This document shows, one piece after another, positions 1-8,461 of a stretch of 32,393 nucleotides of DNA. The notes under the pieces were generated by a model. That model saw only the letters and a program-made list of their open reading frames with translations, made no database searches and was not told the origin of the DNA. Position numbers and translations under genes: made by a program. Positions within the stretch are counted from its first letter, which is position 1; the number at the start of each line of letters is the position of its first letter. The stretch covers positions 1-32,393 of the forward strand of contig CANJCM010000057.1 of NCBI GenBank assembly GCA_947472765.1, in the 5' to 3' direction. This DNA comes from Opitutia bacterium. GTDB taxonomy: Bacteria > Verrucomicrobiota > Verrucomicrobiia > Opitutales > Opitutaceae.

Positions 1-5
1 GACAC

Positions 6-35
6 AAAAAAGCCCCCGGCGATGAAGCCGGGGGC
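6..35 (-). terminator. Rho-independent terminator of the FKBP gene
   Basis: A perfect 9-bp GC-rich stem (12-20 pairs with 27-35) encloses a 6-base loop. Read on the minus strand it is followed by a run of six T (complement of 6-11). It lies about 20 bases past the stop codon of the minus-strand isomerase gene, exactly where its terminator should be. Confidence 0.92.
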
Positions 36-56
36 CGAAAGGAAAACTCCGAGTGC

Positions 57-860
57 TTACTTGCCCGCGGGAGCCGGGGCCGCGGGGGCCGCGGGGGCGG
101 CCGGCGTCGGCTTGATGTCGAGCAGCTCGACTTCGAAGACCAGCGGCGAGGCCGGCGGGATGCCGGGACGACCGTCGTCGCCGTAGGCCAGGTTTGCCGG
201 GATGTAGAGTTTGATCTTACCGCCCTTGCTCACCTTCTGGATGCCCTCGGTCCAACCGGGGATGACTTGATCGAGCGGGAATTCGGCGGGCTCGCCGCGC
301 TGGACGGAGCTGTCGAACACGCTGCCGTCAAGCAGGGTGCCGGTGTAGTGAACCTTGACGGTCTCGGTCGGCTTCGGGGCCGGGCCGGTGCCCGCGGCGA
401 GGACCTCGTAACGCAGGCCGCTCGGGAGGGCGACGATGGCCTTGTTCTCGGCGAGCTTGGCAAAGAAGGCGGTGCTCTTGGCGGTGTTCTCGTCCTTCAG
501 CTTGCTGAGGTAGGCGCCCTGCTTCTTCTGCATGAACTCGTCCATCGCGGGCCCGATCTTCTCGAGCTCGTAAGGGGATTCCTTGCCGGAGGCGGCGGCG
601 GAGATGCCCTTGATCAGCGACTGTATTTCCCCGGCGGAGAACGCGAGTTCGGTCAGGCCGACGCGCTTGCCGATGAACCAGCCGAATTCCTCGACGAGCT
701 GGGCTTCGGTGAAGGTGGGGGCGGCTGGAGCAGCCGCGGGGGCGGCGGCCGCGGGCGCGGAGGCAGGTGCGCCCGGGATATTCAATTTGACCTCCTGCGC
801 CCGGGCGGCGGTGACGCCGAGGGCAAGCAGGCTGATCGTAACGGTTTGCTTAAGGTTCAT
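57..860 (-). CDS. Secreted FKBP-type peptidyl-prolyl cis-trans isomerase (Mip/FkpA-like)
   Basis: The 267-residue protein catalyses cis-trans isomerisation of Xaa-Pro bonds, probably assisting folding of exported proteins. The chosen ATG at 860 opens a signal peptide (MNLKQTVTISLLALGVTAARAQ); an upstream in-frame extension to 947 would bury it. An Ala/Pro-rich linker follows, then a helical FKBP_N-like dimerisation region, then the FKBP domain. Recognisable FKBP elements are VKVHYTGTLLDG, the FPLDQVIPGW stretch and LAYGDDG. The C-terminus is another low-complexity Ala-Pro tail. The protein is predicted to be periplasmic or loosely envelope-associated; no lipobox is seen. It is a single-gene unit closed by the terminator at 6-35. 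The family call is firm; the client proteins are unknown. Confidence 0.93.
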   Translation of the reverse strand: MNLKQTVTISLLALGVTAARAQEVKLNIPGAPASAPAAAAPAAAPAAPTFTEAQLVEEFGWFIGKRVGLTELAFSAGEIQSLIKGISAAASGKESPYELEKIGPAMDEFMQKKQGAYLSKLKDENTAKSTAFFAKLAENKAIVALPSGLRYEVLAAGTGPAPKPTETVKVHYTGTLLDGSVFDSSVQRGEPAEFPLDQVIPGWTEGIQKVSKGGKIKLYIPANLAYGDDGRPGIPPASPLVFEVELLDIKPTPAAPAAPAAPAPAGK

Positions 861-1030
861 GCTTGGATGGGGACGAGATGATGTCACGGCCGGGGCCGTT
901 TTGTGCCGGAAACTTTTCACCTTTGCCAGCGGGGAAGGTGAATGCAACCCCGATCCAGACGGCCAAAACGGGTGGTTTCACGGGGAGATTTAGCCCTCTA
1001 CCGGCACGTTCCCCGGAGCTCTCACCTGGT

Positions 1031-1158
1031 ACCTGGATTCCGAAGTTAACCGGTTTGGCGTGGCCCTGTCCGTGAGGACAGGGAGTGCATCCTTGCTTCA
1101 CTTAAATTCATCCCGCTGCTCACGCAGCGGGCCACGAAGCCAAGTTTGGAATCCAGGT
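1031..1158. repeat. Paired REP-like palindromic element, copy 1
   Basis: Two imperfectly related hairpins face each other. The first begins GTGG at 1060 and forms a stem CCCTGTCC/GGACAGGG around a GTGA loop (1064-1083). The second, CCCGCTGC-TCAC-GCAGCGGG (1112-1131), is followed by CCAC, the complement of GTGG. Outside them lies an 11-bp inverted repeat, ACCTGGATTCC (1031-1041) against 1148-1158. The same architecture recurs at 30411-30526 with intact GTAG heads. The form matches bacterial REP/BIME elements mobilised by RAYT transposases; no such gene is in the window. Confidence 0.8.
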
Positions 1159-1188
1159 GGTAAGCAATGGCGATCCAAACCCGAAATA

Positions 1189-1215
1189 GGCCGCGGAGTC
1201 GCAGACTCCGCGGCC
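1189..1215. repeat. 12-bp perfect hairpin
   Basis: GGCCGCGGAGTC (1189-1200) pairs perfectly with 1204-1215 around the loop GCA. It lies about 125 bases before the start of the LOG-domain gene and has no T-tract on either side, so it is not a standard terminator. It may be another dispersed palindrome of the REP type. Confidence 0.7.
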
Positions 1216-1339
1216 AGCGGAAGTGCTTGCAGTTTACCGGTGCGGCCGGCCGATTAGCGCTTTCGTCCCGGCGCCGTTCGCGTCAGGCGGTTGGGCTCGG
1301 CCCCGACCGCCCCGGTTCTTCCCTTTTCCTGCTGCGACC

Positions 1340-3244
1340 ATGAATCCTGACCAATTTTGGACCTCCCAGGACGGACAGATTCTGTCCGTCAAAAACAAGG
1401 ATGAGCGCACCGTCACGATCACGCTCGGCTTCTGGCCGCGCAATCCGGCGGAGTTCGCGTTCTTCCAGAGTCATGGCGAGTCCCTGAAATTCTCCGAACG
1501 CAGTTCGATGGCCCGAATCGGCATCGAGATGCTGACGCAGGGTCATCCGCGGGTGGAGGGCAACCGGCTCGAACTCGAGGCGGAGACCTTCATTTTCGAC
1601 AGCAGCTTTCCCGACGCTCCCTATTGGAAAAAACTTCTCCGGGTCGGCGCACCGGTCGGCCGCCTGTTCCATGCACCGGCGGCGGCGAAGCTTTCCACCG
1701 CGGAGATTTGGGACGCGTTGAAGGAAAACCGGCTGAAGCTGCCGAACACGATCAGCATCGATAGCGGCGGACGCGTCTTCCTGACGCCGCATCAGGTCAG
1801 CTACACACTCAGCCAGCGGCTGACCCGCGCGGACTTCGAGCGGGTCGTCGGCGGCTCGGCCGGGCGGAGCTTCCTCGATCGGGTGCAGATTCGGCACGAG
1901 GCGGCGCCGCTCATCATCGCGCCGCGCTCCGGCATCCTCACAAGCTGCTCGATGTACCTGAAGGAGCACTTCGTGGTGCTCAACCAGGGCTCCGGCAACT
2001 TCGGCATTCACACCAGCGCGGTCCTGCTCGATCCGATCAAGACCTTCGGCACGAACGTCATGCTCGAGATCTACAATCCGGGCGACCAGCCGGTCGTGAA
2101 TCCGGTCGTGTCCGTCGATCTGTTCCGGGCTCCCGAGGCGAACGATCCCGAGTACAAGTCGCTCGCGCGCAAGCGGACCCGGCTGCTCGCCACGGCCACC
2201 GAGCTCTACCGCTGCCTCGAGGAGAATCCGCAGCGCGAGTTTTCCGACGCCAAGCCCCGGACCGGCATCACGGTCAAGGGTCAGAGTGCCACAATGGAGA
2301 ACCACGCGTTTTTCCTGAAGGCGACGTCCGACGTGAAGAAGGCGGACGCCAACGGAGGTGCCTGCGGTTACCGAACGATGATTCAGGCGCTGGATTCCGA
2401 GGAGGATCATGCGGACACGCTCGTGCTCGATTACTTTCCGAACCTGCTCGAGGAGATCGAACTCGTGACGCGGCTGAGCGAGCTGAAGCTGAAGCGAATC
2501 ATCTTCCGCAAGGCGTCGCGCACGCATGGCTACTTTCTCTCGAGCAACGCGCACGCCCGCCTCGACACGTTCGCGGCGATCGGGGTGCAGGTTTATTGGT
2601 ACGACGAGCTGACGAAGGACCTCTACCGGCACACCTACAAGAAGGACCACGGGTTCTTCGTGCGGGAGGAGATGGCCCGCAAATTTCAGGAGTCGACCAT
2701 CCTCGCCTTCTATGGCTCTGCCATCGGCCTCGAGGCGCGCGACACCGAGAAGATTTCTGCGCTCGTCGACAAGCTCACCACCTTCATCGGCACGAATCTC
2801 GGCGTCCTCACCGGCGGCGGTGGTGGCGTGATGCGGCTCGCGTCGGATCAGGCGCGGGCCAAAGGCGCGCTGACCGGCGCCTGCTTCCTCGAACTCGAGG
2901 CGCAACCGCCGGAGCTCGGTGTGGACTTCTTCAACACGTTCCAGGAATCGTCGCGGCACTTCCGGCAAAAGTGGTTCGAGGCGGCGGATTTCTGTATCTT
3001 CAACGTCGGCGGCGTCGGCACGCTGGAGGAAATCGGAATCGAGCTGTGCAATCTCAAGCTCGGGATCCGGCCGCGGGTGCCCTATGTGTTTTTCAACGCC
3101 ACGTTCTGGAATGATCTTCGCCGGCAACTGCGGACGATGATCCAGACGAAGCGGGCGCCGGCGTGGATGATGGACTACGTGCTCTTCACCGACGATCCGG
3201 ACGAGGTCGTAGCATTTTACCGCAAAAAATTGCAGGTGCTTTAG
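1340..3244 (+). CDS. Large LOG-family (lysine-decarboxylase-like) Rossmann protein
   Basis: The 634-residue protein ends in a LOG/TIGR00730-type nucleotide-binding domain. A glycine run GGGGGVM starts at residue 492, and GGVGTLEEIG around residues 557-566 corresponds to the PGGxGTxxE signature of cytokinin-activating LOG enzymes and bacterial YgdH/PpnN nucleotide hydrolases. YgdH/PpnN-type proteins also carry extra N-terminal sequence, but here roughly 450 residues precede the domain, and I do not recognise them. The leading Pro is absent from the signature (NVGGVGT), a change seen in some divergent members. The ATG at 1340 was chosen because the longer frame back to 1223 translates low-complexity, repeat-derived sequence. 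A nucleotide 5'-monophosphate N-glycosidase role is inferred from the domain only. The gene stands alone. Confidence 0.8.
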   Translation: MNPDQFWTSQDGQILSVKNKDERTVTITLGFWPRNPAEFAFFQSHGESLKFSERSSMARIGIEMLTQGHPRVEGNRLELEAETFIFDSSFPDAPYWKKLLRVGAPVGRLFHAPAAAKLSTAEIWDALKENRLKLPNTISIDSGGRVFLTPHQVSYTLSQRLTRADFERVVGGSAGRSFLDRVQIRHEAAPLIIAPRSGILTSCSMYLKEHFVVLNQGSGNFGIHTSAVLLDPIKTFGTNVMLEIYNPGDQPVVNPVVSVDLFRAPEANDPEYKSLARKRTRLLATATELYRCLEENPQREFSDAKPRTGITVKGQSATMENHAFFLKATSDVKKADANGGACGYRTMIQALDSEEDHADTLVLDYFPNLLEEIELVTRLSELKLKRIIFRKASRTHGYFLSSNAHARLDTFAAIGVQVYWYDELTKDLYRHTYKKDHGFFVREEMARKFQESTILAFYGSAIGLEARDTEKISALVDKLTTFIGTNLGVLTGGGGGVMRLASDQARAKGALTGACFLELEAQPPELGVDFFNTFQESSRHFRQKWFEAADFCIFNVGGVGTLEEIGIELCNLKLGIRPRVPYVFFNATFWNDLRRQLRTMIQTKRAPAWMMDYVLFTDDPDEVVAFYRKKLQVL

Positions 3245-3363
3245 CAAAAGCCGCTAAGTGTAACTGCTGGATTCGATTTTTTTCGGTTTTTTCCCCACGA
3301 TAGTTTGCCTGCAGCCACCAGCCAGGTCGTTCCGCCGGCGCGGAAAGTTCCGGGCTGGTTCCT

Positions 3364-4278
3364 ATGCTCAAATCGCTGCTGCCCGCCCCCTTCGCCTTCA
3401 AACTCCTGGTCGCTTTACTGCTGCCGGGCCTGTCGCTTCGCGCGGATCCTCCGGTCCTGGATGGAGTCGATGTTTATCGCGGTTCGGAAGGTGTTCAGAC
3501 CGATGCGACGACAATCACTTACGGCACCTCTCCATTATTCTGGGGGATCGAAGTTGTCGGCACCGCTCTGCCCTCCGTAAGCGTGACGCTGCCCGGTCTC
3601 ACCAACAACAGCACGATTAATCCCACGCAGCACAATGGCGGCGCACTGGGGTACAACGTGGCCGACGGACGCTGGATGTACGGGTATCCCAGTTTCAACA
3701 ACATCAGTTTTGCAGGGGCGGTGGATCGAAACGCCCGCTTTCCCAGGGGCAATTACACGATCTCGGTGCCTGGTCTTACGGACGTCGTCCTTAATTATCA
3801 AAATTCAGCGGTCGGAGTTTTTGCGCCGTTGTTCACTCTCTCGGGCGGTTCTTGGTCGGGCGGCTCATACTACATCGACGTCAACACCCCGCTGCTGGTC
3901 CAATCGAACACCTTCGATGCCTTCTCCGCCAACGTCGACGGCGGGATGCAGTTCGTTGTTTACGACAATGCCTTCAACGTTTTGTCGGGCTCGAGCAATC
4001 CGAATTTTTATTCCGACAATCCTTCGGCGCCAAACTACTTTAACTACACCTTGCCGGCGGGTACCCTGACCGAGGGCCAGAATTATAAACTCGAGGGATC
4101 CTTCGGGGCGATTGTCGACAAGAACGCCACGAATGGCGGTCTCAACATGGCATACTTACTTGCCACCACTTCGCTGACCCTCGTCGCGGTCCCCGAGCCC
4201 TCGACTTACGCCGGGCTGGCGGGACTGGCGATGCTCGGATTTGCATTCTGGCGCCGCCGCCGCGGCCCGGCCGCCTAA
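3364..4278 (+). CDS. PEP-CTERM sorting-domain secreted protein
   Basis: The 304-residue exported protein has an N-terminal signal peptide (hydrophobic FKLLVALLLPGLSLRA) and a classical C-terminal sorting tripartite tail. The tail comprises VPEPSTYAGLAGLAML, a short hydrophobic stretch and RRRR. Such proteins are processed by an exosortase (EpsH/XrtA type) at the inner membrane and passed to the cell surface or matrix, often together with exopolysaccharide. The middle is rich in Asn, Ser, Thr, Gly and Tyr, as expected for a beta-rich extracellular protein; no enzyme motif is visible. The AT-richer coding sequence differs from the flanking housekeeping genes. No exosortase gene lies in this window. 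Its connection to the glycan locus at the right end is only conjecture. Confidence 0.93.
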   Translation: MLKSLLPAPFAFKLLVALLLPGLSLRADPPVLDGVDVYRGSEGVQTDATTITYGTSPLFWGIEVVGTALPSVSVTLPGLTNNSTINPTQHNGGALGYNVADGRWMYGYPSFNNISFAGAVDRNARFPRGNYTISVPGLTDVVLNYQNSAVGVFAPLFTLSGGSWSGGSYYIDVNTPLLVQSNTFDAFSANVDGGMQFVVYDNAFNVLSGSSNPNFYSDNPSAPNYFNYTLPAGTLTEGQNYKLEGSFGAIVDKNATNGGLNMAYLLATTSLTLVAVPEPSTYAGLAGLAMLGFAFWRRRRGPAA

Positions 4279-4317
4279 GGCCTTGCCAGTCGCCTGAGGC
4301 TCTGAGTTTTTCGGCGC

Positions 4318-5628
4318 GTGATTCCGCGCGCGCTTCCCCGTTCCGTCCTGGTCATCGGCTCCGGCGGCCGTGAGCACGCCCTCGTGCAGGCCTTGCTCCG
4401 CCCGGCCGCCCCGGGCGGGGCGGCGGTCCGCGCGATTTGTGCGCCCGGCAACGCCGGCATCGCGGAGGAGGTGCCGTGTTTTCCGGTGGCCGTGGACGAC
4501 CTCGACGGGATCGTGGCCCTCGCGCAGCGGGAAAAAATCGAATTCGTCGTGGTCGGTCCCGAGGTGCCGCTGGCCCTCGGCCTCTCTGATCGGCTACTGG
4601 CCGCGGGGATCCCGGTCTATGGACCGAAGGCCGATGGCGCGCGGCTCGAGGCGTCGAAGATCTTCACGAAGGAACTCCTGCTGAAATATAACATCCCGAC
4701 GGCCCCGGCGGGGATCTTCACCGCGGTCGCGCCGGCGCTGGAATACCTGCGGAGCCGCCCGATTCCGATCGTGATCAAGGCGGACGGACTGGCGGCCGGC
4801 AAAGGCGTGGTCGTGGCCACCACGCGGGCGGAAGCCGAGGCCGCCGTCCGCGACATGCTCGAGGGCGGCCGCTTTGGCGCGAGTGGCCGCCAGATTCTGA
4901 TCGAGGACTGCCTTTTCGGTGAGGAGACCTCGATTCTCGTCGTCGTCTCGGGGCGTGACTTCGTGATCCTGCCGACGTCGCAGGATCACAAGCGCGTCGG
5001 CGACGGTGACACCGGCCCGAACACGGGCGGCATGGGCACTTATTCCCCGGCCGAGGTGGTGACGCCGGCGCTGCTCGAACGGATCGAGCGCGAGATCGTG
5101 CGGCCATCGGTCGACGCGATCGCGGCGGAAGGCATGGATTATCGCGGCACGCTCTTCGTTGGGATCATGCTCACCCCCGCGGGTCCGAGCGTGATCGAGT
5201 TCAATGCGCGGTTCGGCGATCCGGAGACTCAGGTCGTCCTGCCGCGGATCGCCTCGCCGAGCCTGGTCGAACTGCTGTGGCGGGCCGCCGGCGGTGAACT
5301 GGCCGGGACTCGCCTGACGGTCACCGCCGACCATGCGATTTGCGTGGTGATCGCCGCGCAGGGTTATCCCGACAATTACCGCAAGGGTGACCCGATCACG
5401 TTGCCGAAGCCGCTGCCCGCCGGCGTCTCAATCCTGCATGCGGGCACGGCGCGCGACGCGTCGGGCCAGGTGGTGACGAACGGCGGCCGGGTGCTCGGCG
5501 TGACCGCGATCGGTCCGACGCTGCGCGCCGCGGCCGACCAGGCCTATGCGACCTGCGCGGCGGTGGGCTGCGCGACGAAATACTTTCGCCGCGACATCGG
5601 GGCGCGACAGCTCAACCGTACGGCATGA
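4318..5628 (+). CDS. purD: Phosphoribosylamine-glycine ligase (GAR synthetase)
   Basis: PurD joins glycine to 5-phosphoribosylamine with ATP, the second step of purine biosynthesis in the cytoplasm. The 436-residue length fits the family (about 420-430). Visible features are VLVIGSGGREHAL at the N-terminus, the ATP-grasp stretch IVIKADGLAAGKGVVVA, the QDHKRVGDGDTGPNTGGMG loop and FNARFGDPETQVVLPR with metal-binding Glu/Asn residues. The start is a GTG at 4318, 39 bases after the PEP-CTERM stop, and no in-frame ATG would keep the Rossmann glycine loop. The next gene overlaps its stop by four bases (ATGA), suggesting translational coupling. It shares a one-carbon/glycine theme with glyA 1.5 kb downstream. 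Confidence 0.97.
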   Translation: MIPRALPRSVLVIGSGGREHALVQALLRPAAPGGAAVRAICAPGNAGIAEEVPCFPVAVDDLDGIVALAQREKIEFVVVGPEVPLALGLSDRLLAAGIPVYGPKADGARLEASKIFTKELLLKYNIPTAPAGIFTAVAPALEYLRSRPIPIVIKADGLAAGKGVVVATTRAEAEAAVRDMLEGGRFGASGRQILIEDCLFGEETSILVVVSGRDFVILPTSQDHKRVGDGDTGPNTGGMGTYSPAEVVTPALLERIEREIVRPSVDAIAAEGMDYRGTLFVGIMLTPAGPSVIEFNARFGDPETQVVLPRIASPSLVELLWRAAGGELAGTRLTVTADHAICVVIAAQGYPDNYRKGDPITLPKPLPAGVSILHAGTARDASGQVVTNGGRVLGVTAIGPTLRAAADQAYATCAAVGCATKYFRRDIGARQLNRTA

Positions 5629-6338
5629 ACCGTCGCTGCCCGCTTGTCTCGCTTCGCGGCCCGGGGCTGCGGCTGCTGGCGGGGTTCGTTCTCGGTGGTC
5701 TGGCGGGGGCGCGGATCGAAGCAGCGGCGCCCGCCGCCGGCCCCACGGCCACCAATGCGGCCCAGGGTCGGGAACGCGATCTCGGGGAGGGCCTGGTTTA
5801 TTTTCGCGTGCATCAACTGCCGGCGGACTTGCCGCCGCCCGAGCCCGGACGGGTTCCGCCGTGCGTCGTGGATCTGCGCTACGTGCGGACCGATTCCGCG
5901 GGGGCCGCGGCGTTCGGCTTCTGGGTCGGTGGACGCGCGACCTTGCGCAGCCCGGTGCTGGTACTCGTCAACCGGCAGACGGACGCCGCGCTGCTGGCCT
6001 CGGCCCGGGCGCACGCGACCGCGGGCGGAGTCCTGCTGGTGGGAATTCCCGGCCGCAACTTCCAGCCCGATGTCGCCGTGACGGCGGCGGAGGAAACGGA
6101 GCAGCTGGCCTATGACGCTTTCGAACAGGGAGCCACGATCGCGTCGCTGCTGACCGATTTTCCGGGCAAGATTCGTTATGACGAAAACAGCCTCGGGAAG
6201 GAGCGATCGGCGGAGCCGGCGTTGCCGGAGTCGGGCACGGAGGCCGCGGCGTCCCTGCGACCGGCCACGGTGGTCGATCCGGTGCTGCAGCGCGCCGTCC
6301 ATCTGCACCGCGCGCTGGTGGCGTTGAAGAAGCTTTGA
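5625..6338 (+). CDS. Secreted hypothetical protein coupled to purD
   Basis: The 237-residue product is not recognised with confidence. It starts with an Arg-rich n-region and a hydrophobic segment (LRLLAGFVLGGLAGARIEAAA), a likely signal peptide, followed by an Ala/Pro linker. The core has alternating strands and helices: VVDLRYV, then SPVLVLVNRQTD, then GGVLLVGIPG. This order loosely resembles the catalytic core of S41 C-terminal-processing peptidases or a rhodanese fold, but no catalytic Ser/Lys or Cys can be assigned, so no function is claimed. The ATG overlaps the purD stop (ATGA), so the two are very likely co-transcribed despite having no evident functional link. Confidence 0.72.
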   Translation: MNRRCPLVSLRGPGLRLLAGFVLGGLAGARIEAAAPAAGPTATNAAQGRERDLGEGLVYFRVHQLPADLPPPEPGRVPPCVVDLRYVRTDSAGAAAFGFWVGGRATLRSPVLVLVNRQTDAALLASARAHATAGGVLLVGIPGRNFQPDVAVTAAEETEQLAYDAFEQGATIASLLTDFPGKIRYDENSLGKERSAEPALPESGTEAAASLRPATVVDPVLQRAVHLHRALVALKKL

Positions 6339-6438
6339 GTCCCGGCCGGCGCGGCGGGGCCGCGTGTTGGAACGCGTTCATCCTCTGCGTGAATCGGGTT
6401 TTGCCTTTCGCGCGAAAGCATGTCCTTTCCCACCGCGT

Positions 6439-6918
6439 ATGCCGGCGTCGGGAATCATCGTCGCGGTTTGCACCGCCAACATCTGTCGCAGCCCCATGGC
6501 GGCGGCCCTGCTTCAGCACGCCCTCGCGGCGCAGCCCGAGATCTTCAAGTCGGTCCGCGTGGTGTCGGCCGGCGTCTCCGCCCGGCCGGGTGAGCCCGTC
6601 TCGCAGAACTCGGTCCTGGCGCTGAAGAAGGTCGGTCTCGATATCTCGCAGCACCGGTCGCAGGCGCTGACCCAGCGGATGCTCGATGAGGCGATTGCGG
6701 TGGTCTGCATGACCGAATCGCACCGCGCAGTGATTCAGATGCAGGCCGAGCCGGAGCCGCGGAATCTGCTGCTCTTCCGGCAGTTCGTTCCCAACGCCAC
6801 CGACCGCGAGATCGGCGATCCTTATGGCGGGCCGATCGCAGTCTACGAAGCCGCCCGGGATGAGATGGTGGAGTCGATTCCGAGCCTCGTGGAGTACCTG
6901 AAGAAGCTGGTGCGCTGA
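6439..6918 (+). CDS. Low-molecular-weight protein phosphatase (YwlE/LMW-PTP type)
   Basis: The 159-residue cytoplasmic phosphatase carries the P-loop C(X)5R as CTANICR (Cys11 nucleophile, Arg17) immediately followed by SPMA, the pattern of YwlE-type arginine phosphatases and bacterial LMW-PTPs. A late DPYGG motif supplies the general-acid Asp. Thr in the second loop position (CTxNxC) is typical of the YwlE branch, whose members remove phosphate from protein arginine, but tyrosine specificity cannot be excluded. ATG 6439 is preferred over the upstream GTG at 6364, because it places the catalytic Cys at the usual position near residue 10. It sits directly before glyA, echoing the ywlE-rpiB-glyA order of Bacillus and others, here without rpiB. 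Confidence 0.88.
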   Translation: MPASGIIVAVCTANICRSPMAAALLQHALAAQPEIFKSVRVVSAGVSARPGEPVSQNSVLALKKVGLDISQHRSQALTQRMLDEAIAVVCMTESHRAVIQMQAEPEPRNLLLFRQFVPNATDREIGDPYGGPIAVYEAARDEMVESIPSLVEYLKKLVR

Positions 6919-6951
6919 TTTTTGATTTTGGATTCTCGATTTTCGATTTGG
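6917..6951 (+). repeat. Heptanucleotide tandem array, GATTTTN x5
   Basis: Five head-to-tail 7-base units fill 6917-6951: GATTTTT, GATTTTG, GATTCTC, GATTTTC, GATTTGG. The first unit overlaps the stop codon of the phosphatase gene. The array is strikingly T-rich within a GC-rich genome and lies in the leader of glyA. Confidence 0.75.
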
Positions 6952-7079
6952 ATCTGCTGGGCCGAAGGGCGGTGCACTCGATTTTGGCTGGCGCTTTGGG
7001 GCGGTCCGGCCCGCAATCGGAAATTCGACTTTTCGAGCTTTCGAAACCCTGGATTCCATCTTCGAACCTCCACTTTCCC

Positions 7080-8345
7080 ATGCTGAATTCCGCGCCACTC
7101 CGCACTCTCGATCCTGAAATTCACGCGATTATCGCCGCCGAACTCGCGCGGCAGCAGAGCCACATCGAGCTCATCGCGTCCGAAAATTTCACCTATCCGG
7201 CCGTCCTCGAGGCGCAGGGCAGCGTGCTGACGAACAAGTACGCCGAGGGCTATCCGGCCAAGCGCTGGTACGGTGGCTGCGAGCACGTCGACAAGATTGA
7301 GAATCTCGCGATCGATCGCGCCCGGCAGCTGTTCGGCGCCGACCACGCGAACGTGCAGCCGCACTCCGGCTCACAGGCGAATTTCGCCGTTTATACCGCG
7401 GTGTTGAAGCCGGGCGACAAGGTGCTGGGCATGAACCTCAGCCATGGCGGGCATCTGACCCACGGCAATCCGGCGAATTTTTCCGGCAAGCTGTATAATT
7501 TTTCCCAGTACGGCGTCCGCGAGGACAACGGCCTGATCGATTACGACGAACTCGCCGCGGTCGCGCAGCGCGAGCAGCCGAAGATGATCACGGTCGGCGC
7601 CAGCGCCTATTCGCGCGTCATCGACTTTGCCCGGATGGGCGAAATCGCGCGCAGCGTCGGCGCGCTGCTCTTCGCCGATATCGCGCACATCGCGGGACTC
7701 GTCGCGGCGGGCGTGCATCCCTCGCCGGTGCAGCATGCGGACTTCGTCACGACGACGACGCACAAGACCCTGCGCGGACCGCGCGGCGGCTTGATTCTCT
7801 GCAAGGCGGCGCACGCGAAGGCGATCGACTCGGCCGTCTTCCCGGGCGGCCAGGGCGGTCCGCTGATGCACGTGATCGCGGCGAAGGCCGTCTGCCTCGG
7901 CGAATGCCTGAAGCCGGAGTTCAAGGAATACGCGCAGCAAATCGTGACGAATGCCCGGGCGCTGGCGGCGGCGATGGAAAAGCGGGGTTACAAGATCGTT
8001 TCGGGTGGCACGGACAATCACCTCATGCTCGTCGACCTGCGCCCGAAGTTCCCCGAGCTCACAGCGAAGAAGGCGCAGGAGACCCTCGATCTGGCCCACA
8101 TCACCTGCAACAAAAACACCGTTCCCTTCGAGACCCGCAGCCCGTTCCAGGCCTCCGGCATTCGACTCGGCACGCCGGCGATCACGACGCGAGGCTTTGT
8201 GGCGGCCGAGATGGAGGAAATCGCCGGTTGCATCGACACGGTGCTCGCCGCGATCGGCACGCCCGAGGAAGCCGCGGCCCTCACGCAGGTGAAGCAGCGC
8301 GTGGCCGTCCTCTCCGGGCGTCATCCGCTTCCGTATAAGATGTAA
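7080..8345 (+). CDS. glyA: Serine hydroxymethyltransferase
   Basis: GlyA interconverts serine and glycine with transfer of a one-carbon unit to tetrahydrofolate, using PLP, in the cytoplasm. The 421-residue length is normal. Family motifs are clear: [10 protein letters not shown] near the N-terminus, [15 protein letters not shown], the substrate/PLP region QPHSGSQAN and the PLP-lysine motif [13 protein letters not shown] with Lys229 (the same number as in the E. coli enzyme). ATG 7080 gives the conserved start ([13 protein letters not shown]); the longer frame from 6948 is leader sequence. A strong terminator follows at once. Supply of glycine and formyl-THF would serve PurD upstream. Confidence 0.98.
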   Translation: MLNSAPLRTLDPEIHAIIAAELARQQSHIELIASENFTYPAVLEAQGSVLTNKYAEGYPAKRWYGGCEHVDKIENLAIDRARQLFGADHANVQPHSGSQANFAVYTAVLKPGDKVLGMNLSHGGHLTHGNPANFSGKLYNFSQYGVREDNGLIDYDELAAVAQREQPKMITVGASAYSRVIDFARMGEIARSVGALLFADIAHIAGLVAAGVHPSPVQHADFVTTTTHKTLRGPRGGLILCKAAHAKAIDSAVFPGGQGGPLMHVIAAKAVCLGECLKPEFKEYAQQIVTNARALAAAMEKRGYKIVSGGTDNHLMLVDLRPKFPELTAKKAQETLDLAHITCNKNTVPFETRSPFQASGIRLGTPAITTRGFVAAEMEEIAGCIDTVLAAIGTPEEAAALTQVKQRVAVLSGRHPLPYKM

Positions 8346-8349
8346 TTCA

Positions 8350-8381
8350 GGGCGCGGCCGTGCCGGCCGCGCCCTAATTTT
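8350..8381 (+). terminator. Rho-independent terminator after glyA
   Basis: An 11-bp perfect stem, GGGCGCGGCCG (8350-8360) with 8364-8374, has a 3-base loop TGC. It is followed by TAATTTT, starting five bases past the glyA stop codon. Confidence 0.88.
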
Positions 8382-8461
8382 GGTCACGGGCCGCTGGCCA
8401 AGCAGCGGGAGTGGACGGACAGGGATGGAACGAGCCCTGCCATTCACAGTGGCCTAACAGT

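Larger units (their letters stand above)
861..1339. other. Divergent intergenic region with palindromic repeats
   Basis: This 479-base gap separates the divergent FKBP and LOG-domain genes. It must hold both promoters, but no convincing -35/-10 pair could be picked out. Short frames here have no protein-like character. It contains the paired REP-like element (1031-1158) and a 12-bp hairpin (1189-1215), listed separately. Confidence 0.6.

Noticed and set aside
1283-3247. A 654-codon open frame antisense to the LOG-domain gene, and similar long antisense frames at 8491-10794 (minus) and 27661-29793 (plus)
   Set aside because: High GC leaves few stop codons in other frames. Their translations are Arg/Gly/His-rich with no motifs, whereas the opposite strand encodes recognisable domains.
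3364-4278. PEP-CTERM protein as part of the glycan locus
   Set aside because: It lies more than 17 kb away among unrelated genes; no exosortase is in the window to link them.
8391-8455. Possible decayed REP element after glyA
   Set aside because: Only short 5-6 bp stems with no GTAG feet; not distinguishable from chance in GC-rich DNA.
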